Assembly (NCBI RefSeq): GCF_907165205.1
Contig: NC_058194.1
Span: forward strand, 5,493,730-5,557,729
DNA from: Coccinella septempunctata
Taxonomy: Eukaryota; Arthropoda; Insecta; Coleoptera; Coccinellidae
DNA: 64,000 bases
Reading direction: 5' to 3'
Of the stretch, positions 55,655-64,000 are shown piece after piece (positions within the stretch are counted from its first letter, which is position 1; each line of letters begins with the position of its first letter). The position numbers and the translations under genes are program-made. The notes below the pieces were generated by a model. That model was not told the DNA's origin. It searched no databases and saw nothing but the letters and a program-made list of their open reading frames with translations.

Positions 55655-58600
55655 TTGAAAATAAAATCAAAACTTCCTTACATTTATCTTCCAAAAATAA
55701 ATTTGAAAATTTTAATAGACTCGGGTGCCACAAATTCAGTCATTAATAGAAAACCAGCATTTGAGAAATTTTTCCAATTTTTGTTCAAAGAAAAATTCAG
55801 TGTGTCCGGATTAGGAAATACAATTAACGCTGATGATAACATCAATATTCCACTGTTTTACGAATTAGGAATCCTCGACAATATTCATTTAGGTACATGT
55901 TGTCGACTGGCATAAAAATTTCGATGCTTTATTAGGAACATCCGATTTGCAAAAATTAGGTGCAAAGATTGACTATCAAAACCACATTTTGGAAATGAAA
56001 AATTTGAAAATACCTTTTAACCTCGAGTACTCCACGAATAAACTTAAACCAAATAAAACTATAGCAAGAACATTTGTAAAAATTCCAGTATCCCTAGAAA
56101 ATGGTGACGTTTTACTACCCGAAATTAATTTTAAAAAATTCTCAACACCAGAATGTATAGCACGAGCAAAAAATGGTATTTGCCTAATTCCTATTTCAGA
56201 ATCAATTGACGGGAATTTAGAGATTAACTTTTCGGAAAGAATACCCGTGAAATCAATATCTGAAACAGAAATATGTGCTCCTCAAATTGAAAATTCTAAA
56301 TTAAAACTTTCAAAAAATATTCGTACGCAACACATGAATTCTGAAGAAAAACGAGAAATTTTGAAACTTTGTAGTAAATTCAAAAATATTTTCTATAACG
56401 AAAACTGCGATCTCTCTTTTAGCAATACTGTCAAGCATAAAATAAGAACGAAAGATGAAGAACCCGTTCACGTTAAATCTTTCAGACACCCTCACAGCAT
56501 GAAAAAGATTATTCAAGAACAAATTCAAAAACTTTTAGATGATAATATCATTCGTCCATCTATTTCACCCTACAGTGCTCCAGTTTGGATTGTAGACAAA
56601 AAGAAAGATGCTTCCGGCCAAAAGAAATATCGTATGGTCATTGATTATCGCCGTTTAAATGAAAAAACCATTGAGGATAAATATCCGCTCCCGCGAATAG
56701 AAGAAATTTTGGATAATTTAGGAAAAAGTTGCTATTTTTCGACACTCGATATGGCAAAAGCCTTTCACCAAATCGAAATGGACGAGGAATCAATAGAAAA
56801 AACTGCATTCACCGTGAATAATGGTCACTACGAATATCTTCGTATGCCCTACGGATCGAAAAATGGACCCAGTACATTTCAACGCGTAATGGTCAATGTA
56901 CTTAAAGAATATCTTCATAAGTTTTGTTTCGTTTACATGGATGACATTGTCGTATTTTCAAAATCGTTACAAGAACATATTTACCATTTGAAATCAATTT
57001 TTGAAAAAATTAGAGAATTCAACCTCAAAATTGAACTTGACAAATGTGAATTTTTGAGTAAAAATGTCGAATTCTTAGGACACTTAATAACTCCTGACGG
57101 AATATCTCCGAATCCCTCTAAACTGAAAGCTGTTGAAAAGTACCCTATTCCAAGCACAGTGAAGGAAATCAAATCATTTTTAGGATTAATAGGTTATTAC
57201 AGACGATTCATTCAAAATTTTGCTCACATAGTTTCTCCCATGACCAAATGCCTTAAGAAAGGAGCGAAAATTAAAATTGATGATCCCGACTATGTAAATG
57301 CTTTTCAATTATGTAAAGAATTATTGACAAATGCTCCGATATTAGCTTATCCAGATTTTGAAAAAACATTTAAATTAACAACAGATGCTTCAAATGTTGC
57401 AATTGGAAGTGTATTATCACAAGACAACCGCCCAGTTGCCTATTATTCAAGAACCCTAAATTCAGCCGAAAAAAATTATTCAACCATAGAAAAAGAACTC
57501 CTCTCAATTTTAGATTCAACAAAACATTTTCGACCATACCTCTACGGACAAAATTTCATAATAGAAACTGATCATAATCCCCTTGTTTGGCTTTATAAAA
57601 TAAAAGAACCTAATTCCAAGCTCATAAGATGGAAATTGAAACTTGATGAATTTGATTTCAACATAATTCATAAAAAAGGAAAAGAAAATAAAGTTGCGGA
57701 TGCCCTATCGCGAATTGAAATCAATAACCGAGAAAATGAAGACTCTTTATTATCAGAAAATGACCTAAATATAGAAGTTTCCTCAATTTTACCTAATATT
57801 AATGATCTTCCGGTACTTAGTGATGAAGAACTTGAAAATATTTTGAACCCCCCAGACAATCGTCAAGATAACGATGATCCCAATCATCAACATGAAGCAA
57901 ATAATAATGATTCTAATGCCACCATTCATTCAACTCAAGAAGACAATGGAAAAGTTATTCCAATCACGGAATCTTCTGTGAATATATATCCGAATAGAAT
58001 TATTCTAAATATTGGCGAACAATACAATTTAAAATTCACAAAAAATTTTCAGAAAAATACTTACAACATAACAATAAGACAAAATTTCATGGAAAATGAT
58101 TTTTCAACTTTTTTCAAAGAAATTTTTAGACCGAATGAATCTTACGGAATATTTTTCAGAGATAATAAATTACGACTCCCTTTCATCAGATTTTGCAAAG
58201 AATCCTTCAATTACTCCGTGAAACTTTATATAAGCAACACCCTTTTATTAGATGTACCTTGTGAAGAGAATCAAGTCGAAATCATTTCAGAATATCATGA
58301 TAAAAACCATAATGGTATTTCAGAAACATTTAATCAATTATCGAAAAAATACTATTGGCCAAAAATGAGGAATAAAATCACAGAAATCATAAATAAATGC
58401 GAATTATGCCTTAAATCAAAATACGAGAGAAACCCTTATCAATTGAAATTTTCAGGTCCCCTCCTAGCTAAGCGACCTTTCGAAGTAATCCACATTGATA
58501 CATTCTCTTTTCAAAATTCGAAGTTTTTAACAATAATTGATTTATTTTCAAAATACGCGCAATCATACCTTTTAAAAGACGGCACTGCTTTAACAATTCT

Positions 58601-59342
58601 CAATAAATTACGTCATTATTTTTCACATCACAATATTCCACAAAAGATTGTTTGTGACGAAGGACGAGAATTTCAGAACAAGACTTTCACAGAGTATTGT
58701 AAATTGAACAAAATCAATCTACATTTTACAACAGTGAACAATCCGAGCTCAAATTCTCCAATTGAACGATTCCATTCAACAATTTTGGAAAAACTCAGAA
58801 TTCTCAAATTGAACAACCCAAATGAAAATCCAGCTAATCTCATGATTACAGCAACATTAATTTATAATCAATCGATACATTCAGCGACTGGTTATTCACC
58901 TTTTCATTTACTTTATGGTCCATACGACAAATTACCAGAATTTGATTTGAATATGACTATTTATGAGCAGTATAACGAAAAACGAAAACAGGAAATTTTG
59001 CCATTTTTTGACCATATTTACGAACGAAATAAAAACAAAGCTCAGAAAACATTAAACAAGCTGAACGAAAAGCGAAATGACCCTCCAAATTTAGAGCAAG
59101 CAGAAGTTTACGTCGAACGAAACAGACCGAGAAAAACGGATCCACCCTACGAAAAAATTATTGTTGAACAGCAACAACAAAACAAAATAAGTGGTCTAAC
59201 TACAAAATCAAGAGAAACAACAGCGCACATACAAAAAGTCAAAAAACTAAGAAAAAACGTTTGTTCTTTTCAGGATACTGCTGATCCTCCTGATTCAGAC
59301 CCAAACAAACCAGGCCCTTCAGGTCCACGAAATAAAAAGTAA
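55655..59342 (+). pseudogene. Errantivirus-like pol (protease, RT, RNase H, integrase), frame break after protease
   Basis: The protease (55655-55915) has LIDSGATNSVI; the frame stops early and the continuation lies in the register of the long frame, so a one-base break sits near 55890-55900. The long frame (55947-59342, 1131 codons) has RT (YRRLNEKTIEDKYPLPRI, MPYGSKNGPSTFQ, box YMDDIVVF near 56934), RNase H (TTDASNVAIGSVL, IETDHNPL), an acidic linker, and integrase: an HHCC zinc-binding part (CELCLKSK near 58400), then core motifs IDTF, CDEGREF and NSPIERFH, whose acidic D, D, E residues are all present. Pol's last codons overlap the env exon. Confidence 0.88.
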
Positions 59343-60862
59343 TGGATACTTTGATGAACCTTTGAGTCATGCCAAAATTCTTGATCATTACCATAATTTT
59401 CTTTTCTTCATAAATATTACCAATTTGCAAGACAATTTCGATCAGTTGAACGATAATTTTAATGACCTTCAGAAAGACCAAACATTCGATGAATTACCCC
59501 GTCGACTTTTTCACCAATTGAGTTTGAATTTGGATCAAATCGAACAAATCTTACGAAAATTTGTCAATAGAAAAGTTAGAAGAGGTTTGGCTAATTTCAT
59601 CGGAAAAGGTATTAAATTCATTACAGGTAACCTAGACGATGATGATCTGAAAACTATTAACGAAAATTTAGAAAGCCTTCACAACAGCAAATCTTCCGAA
59701 ATCGAAAGGATAAATAAATTAACTTCTTTTGCTAATCATTTGTCAAAAAGATATTCAGAAGATTTGGCTCTGCTAAACGAAAATATTATTCATACTAAAG
59801 CATTATTCCAGAATATTGAATCTACCGAAGGATTTCGAATCATTGTAGAATACCAAATGCTTCAGTCCCAAGCACTCTTGAACACTTTATTAATGCTAGA
59901 AAGGACTATAAGTTTTGCAATGAGAGAAATTCCAAATTTAGAAGTCATTAAAGTTGAAGAACTTTATTCCATCGGGACATATCTTGAAAAAATTTATAAG
60001 ACACAGCAACTATCACCAATTGATCATGTTCATCTTTTCAAAATAATCGAATATGCAAAAATGTCTGTCATTGGAACGGAGGAAACTATCACATTCCTTC
60101 TCAAAATCCCAATTCTCAAACGAGTAATTGCTTCATATTCCCGAATCTACCCTGTACCCAATACCCAAGATATTGCTGTGATCCCGCCAAGGACGTATTC
60201 CATCAAAATCAACAACGAGGAATATTGGACCAATGAAATATGCAAATCAACATTGGGAAGTTCGATGGTGCTTTGCCTTCAACAGCCTACCAAGGAAGCA
60301 TGCATTCTGTCAACCCCAGGTCGATGCCAAACAACACTAGTGAACAACGACTTCAACATCATCCACCCGCTGAAGAATCACCAGCTCCTGACCCTCTTCA
60401 AAAAGAACAAAACAGTACTAGAAGACTGCCATGGAATTCTATTCAGGAAATCAATCCAGGGAATCAACCTTCTAAGTTCCACCTGCCGAATTATTATTGA
60501 AGAATCCATCTACGATGACACAGTTCCGATTTTCGAAATAACTGCCAAAAACATTTCGAAAATTTCATTGAACTCCACCCACAAAATTGAAATACCTGAG
60601 GCATCTGAAAGAACCAACTTCAATCCTTCAAGAAGCAGAAAAACTTTCAGACCAGCCCATGTACCTACATCCAATAACTCAGGTCATTCACCAGTCTACA
60701 AGTGTGATATTGTGCTGTTTCACAATTCTTGGAATCATCTTCGTTATAAAGAACAAAACAAGGATCTCCGAGTTAATCTACAGTCCAAGGAAAATCATAC
60801 ACGTAGAAATGGAAGACATCACCCAAGGCCACCCAGCAGATAACAGAGACGTTATCTCTTAA
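59274..60862 (+). pseudogene. Errantivirus-like env, frame break near the C-terminus
   Basis: The env frame is open from the acceptor at 59273, overlapping the end of pol in another register, and its first codons after the acceptor are strongly hydrophobic, as for a signal peptide. The ectodomain includes a basic cleavage-like motif (RKVRR near 59570-59585) followed by a glycine/hydrophobic fusion-peptide-like stretch and NLDDDD, as in errantivirus Env and related insect fusion proteins. The frame runs to 60843, but the expected membrane-spanning segment (a hydrophobic run at about 60700-60750) lies in the next register, which is open to 60862. So a one-base break between about 60590 and 60690 separates ectodomain and anchor. 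Confidence 0.75.
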
Positions 60863-60871
60863 GGGGGAAAG

Positions 60872-61153
60872 TATTACGAGATGCTCCTCGTACTGGAACG
60901 CTGACGCCAGCTTCGTCTTCGCGGAAAGTGTTAGTGCGAGAAGAAAGTGATGACTCGGATTCTTCCAGAATCCAAGGTTTCCATGTGAAAAGAGACACAT
61001 TCTAGTTTAGTTCCATTTTAGAATACATTCTGTTTGTAACTCCTTTCCGCTCTGTCCAATTATAAAGTCATTTAGTTTTTCGAAATTGTGATTTATAATT
61101 GAAAGAATAAAATTCTTTTTAAAAACAGAGTTTGCGGATCGAAAATCATAATT
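60872..61153 (+). repeat. 3' LTR of the errantivirus-like element
   Basis: Same as the 5' LTR except for one base (GAATAC for GAATTC, near 61021) and one A fewer in an A run near 61110. The purine run AAGGGGGAAAG (60861-60871) directly before it is the polypurine tract. Confidence 0.9.
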
Positions 61154-61157
61154 ATAT

Positions 61158-61828
61158 AATAGACGCTTGAGGATGTACTTTATTGGAATCATTCGATAAC
61201 GTTTATATATCATTAGATTTTTGACATTTTTTTTGATCAACAATCTGATAATATATAGATGATCTGAAAAACATGGACAATCGGGGCATCTAAATCATGT
61301 AGCACCAAAAATCTTCTTTAGACTTTGGAGCATTGTCTTTATCGTTGAAGAAATCGGATGTCTATTAGAGGAAAGATTATTTATTGAAAAAGATGGTGTT
61401 AGTATTCACCTATTTTAGATGATCAAAGATGAACATCTGTTAGATATTTCTAGAATGACCTTGTATTGTATATACAGTTTTTGTCCTCTAATTGTTGTCA
61501 ACTTTGGAATTATAGTAGGATAATTTAAAGAACGTGATATTAATGACCTCTTAACTAGACATATTTATTTCACAAGATATGTTTCGAAGAAGGGTCCATG
61601 TGAAAGAAAATGGACGTTCCGTAGATTCAAGATCCACATCTTCGAATCATATCTATAAAATCTGACCACTTGAAAATCTACAGATTAGTGATGGGCGAGT
61701 TCATATTTATACGGAATGGTTGACAGTTTGTATGGGAGTTGGAAGAGAAAAAACAGGTTCTGATGAATAAATATATTTATAATAAAAAAAAATCAAAAAT
61801 AAATATAATTCAAAAACATAACACAAAT
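61158..61828. other. No recognisable gene
   Basis: AT-rich sequence with scattered short repeats of the type GATGATC/ACATCTAAA. It is the continuation of 53568-53817 and may belong to an unrecognised element. Confidence 0.4.
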
Positions 61829-62004
61829 TCATAAAATTGGAAAAAACATAATATAAATAGATGAGATTATTGTCTGTTTGTTTTTATTCCTCTCATATTC
61901 GTACCGTTGATTGGCTAGTCGTAACCAGTCTTGAATGGCCCGTTTTATGACAGCATCATTTAAGTCTGCTGGCGTTTCATTCTCGAAGAGAACATATGCA
62001 GCCT
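61829..62004 (-). other. Possible 3'-terminal coding exon on the minus strand
   Basis: A pyrimidine-rich acceptor (TTGCTTCCAG, ending at plus 62005) precedes an open frame on the minus strand reading AAYVLFENETPADLNDA, then IQDWLRLANQR and a basic tail. The frame reads to TGA at 61829-61831. The family is not recognised. It shares a DWLR...QR pattern with the exon inside 20818-22587. Neither exon has a recognised partner. Confidence 0.3.
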
Positions 62005-62190
62005 CTGGAAGCAACATAAATTACAAATAGCTAAATGTTTCTTGATTGAATATCAATTACAAATTGAGAAAATATCCGAAAAAATATTCTTTTGAAGAAA
62101 AGAAAGCGATGAACCAAAACCTGGAGATAGAAATTATAAATCAATAGGATTCAATTTCCGTACTCTTTAGATACCCTGTAGTATTTTTTA

Positions 62191-63030
62191 GAAATAGAAA
62201 ACGCTGCTCTGACGAACTCCTATAGATTAATTGATACAGAATTTTCAATTCGAACATCGAAATACGAAAAAACATTCGAATTCTTAAATGATCTAAAAAA
62301 CATCTAAACATTTCCTCGAAGATTTCAAACTCCGTATATTCAATTATTCGTCAAATTTCAGATTGAATCCTGTTTTGTAAGTACCTACTTATAATAATAA
62401 GGGTTACATTATTCAGCAAGTGTTGAGTGAGGTGATTCAAAATTCACTTCTGAATCGATGTCTGAAGATGTCTATCAATAGACTTTTTCAGATAACCCTC
62501 TTCACCAAGTGAATTCTACATAGAAATAGAAAACGCTGCGGTAACGAACTCCTATGGATTAATTGATACAAAATTTTCAATTCTAACATCGAAATACGAA
62601 AAAACATCCGAATTCTTAAATGATCTAAAAAACATCTAAACATTTCCTCGAAGAATTCAAACTCCGTATATTCAATTATTCGTCAAATTTCAGATTGAAT
62701 CCTGTTTTGTTAGTACTTATAATAAGGGTTACATTATTCAGCAAGAGTTTCCTGAGTGAATTGATTCAAAATTCACTTCTGAATCGATGTCTAGAAGATG
62801 TGTATCAATAGACTTTTTCAGATAACCGTCTTCACCAAGTAAATTTTACATAGAAATAGAAAACGCTGCTGTATAATGAACTCCTATGGATTAATTAATT
62901 CAAAATTTTCAATTCGAACATCGAAATACAAAAAAATATTCGAATTCTTAAATGATCTGAAAAACATCTAAACATTTCCTCGAAGATTTCAAACTCTGTA
63001 TATTCGATTATTCGTCAAATTTCCGATTGA
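62191..63030. repeat. Tandem repeat, two and a half units of about 330 bases
   Basis: Unit starts GAAATAGAAAACGCTGC at 62191, 62523 and 62853 (periods 332 and 330); the third is partial. Shared landmarks in each are CGAATTCTTAAATGATCT, CATTTCCTCGAAGA and TTCGTCAAATTTC. Copies differ by a few percent by eye. There is no coding frame. It is satellite-like, or a subrepeat inside a larger element. Confidence 0.85.
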
Positions 63031-64000
63031 TATTCCTTAGAGGAGCGCATTTTAAATATAATATATACCATTAATAGTACCTATCTAACAAAATAGTATT
63101 GACTTGTCAATGGTTATCTAAAAAATATCATTTAATAGACTTTATTAGATGATTGATCTATGAAAGATATTTCTATTTTAAATATACCTATATCTCAATT
63201 TATTGTAGCCAAAAATTCAGGTACGTATTTGAAAACGATAACTGGATATAATTTTTAACAGAGAGCACAAATCCAAACTAATACCATATCGAAGTAAATA
63301 GTATTTTACTATGTTCAAGCAATTTGATTAATGTGTGAAGGGATTACCTGCTGTAACTACCTGCTGTACTCACCTTGTTCAATTATTACAGCACAAATCA
63401 CTAATCAAAAAACGAACACAATCACTAGCCGACTTGACCTTCTTACAAAGAAGGGTTGTATACTAACGGAAATGGTGAATGTTCAAGTTCAAATGGCTAT
63501 GCACTATGAACTTTAACTCTATTGGCCCATGGCCGGTTCGCGGCTTCTTGCGAATTGCGATAAGAGTTCGCCACCAAGCGATCCAACCCGATCGTAGTTC
63601 GTGTCTAGTCCTTCTCATCGCATATCTCTCGACCAAACACCTATTTTCTGCAAACTCGGAAAAATATCCTTTTTCCTCAAGACTCTCATGAGTATCTTGG
63701 GTTAATCAATAGTTTCGTTCGAATTCATATTTAACATATTGAATTTAGGAGTCAATCATTCTTCACCATTATTGTTTTCAGAATAGGTACCAATATTCAT
63801 ACTCGATTTTCGATTTATATTAAAAAAATTGTCCAATCAGTTTTATCATATGAAAATTTTCACGAATTTCAATATCCTGATACTAAGTCTCCTAGAAAAA
63901 CATCCCCATCATAAGAATACGAATACTTACATGTGCTTTTTAGCATTGATACTTAGATGATAAAACACAATATGAATTTGAAAAATACACTAGGAAGATG
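63031..64000. other. No recognisable gene
   Basis: AT-rich sequence with a GC-richer patch at 63520-63680. Short open stretches (63331-63516, 63479-63691) have no recognised domain. Confidence 0.4.

Larger units (their letters stand above)
53822..61153 (+). mobile_element. Errantivirus-like endogenous element (gag, pol, env) with LTRs
   Basis: A 7.3-kb element with LTRs 53822-54104 and 60872-61153 that differ by one substitution and one A-run length difference. A four-base duplication ATAT lies at 53818-53821 and 61154-61157. The order is PBS, leader with splice donor, gag, protease, RT, RNase H, integrase, env, PPT. Errantiviruses are insect Ty3/Gypsy elements with an env. The LTR similarity points to recent insertion, but gag, the protease/RT join and env each have a frame break, so this copy is not expected to make complete proteins unless the breaks are assembly errors. 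Confidence 0.92.

Noticed and set aside
63331..63691. Two short plus-strand frames as small genes
   Set aside because: No start context, splice signals or recognised domain; expected by chance in this length.
1..64000. CRISPR array, bacterial operon or prophage
   Set aside because: Spliced animal gene, LINEs, errantivirus-like element and Penelope elements show eukaryotic nuclear DNA; repeats found are TIRs, LTRs and tandem units without spacer structure.

Overview
The window is AT-rich, intron-bearing eukaryotic DNA. It is almost certainly an insect or another arthropod nuclear genome, because it holds an animal P5CS exon with a canonical splice acceptor, an errantivirus-type endogenous element with an env-like frame, Jockey- and CR1-like LINEs, a Penelope-like element and many TIR/foldback elements. 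The order of insect cannot be fixed from the sequence. Only one ordinary host exon is recognised: the last exon of delta-1-pyrroline-5-carboxylate synthase (P5CS, 25670-25932, + strand). Nearly everything else is mobile DNA or its debris, much of it nested. No tRNA, rRNA or CRISPR array was seen.

Layout. 1-12000: a large foldback element (171-1745), a decayed minus-strand LINE (1746-3700), a short palindrome (4855-4922), a symmetric foldback (5024-6181), a CR1-like relic (6851-8360), a LINE 3' end on the minus strand (8986-9650) and a transposon with about 580-bp terminal inverted repeats (9707-11987). 12000-19000: a minus-strand, internally deleted Jockey relic, an RT fragment, a 5'-truncated LINE with an intact 880-codon frame (14579-17221), and small TIR elements. 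19000-26000: a near-complete two-ORF LINE whose ORF2 is split by a 1770-bp TA-flanked element, followed by the P5CS exon. 26200-29200: a three-level nest (a 1677-bp element with TAA duplication inside an element with 8-bp duplication inside a Penelope fragment). 29331-33308: a LINE with gag-like, endonuclease and RT domains in one 1325-codon frame. 33371-34790: a relic of an R2/R4-type LINE that lacks the whole RT. 35950-38400: a LINE tail split by a 2046-bp hAT-like element. 38940-41690: a Gypsy gag relic, the C-terminal half of a Penelope element, and a fragment of a transposon-type gene. 41807-51616: a complete but inactivated minus-strand Ty3/Gypsy element, itself split by a nearly full-length Jockey element (43715-48648). 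51756-53567: the N-terminal half of a Penelope element. 53822-61153: an errantivirus-like element with nearly identical LTRs. 61158-64000: AT-rich sequence with a 330-bp tandem repeat.

Target-site duplications and in-frame target restoration give a relative order of insertion at several places. Most coding frames of the elements are broken by stops or by one-base shifts, several of them in A or T runs, so either decay or assembly error may be responsible. Features of most interest are a probable spliced env message in the errantivirus, the RT-less R2/R4-type element, the single-frame LINE, the two complementary Penelope halves in permuted order, and several unclassified TIR elements.
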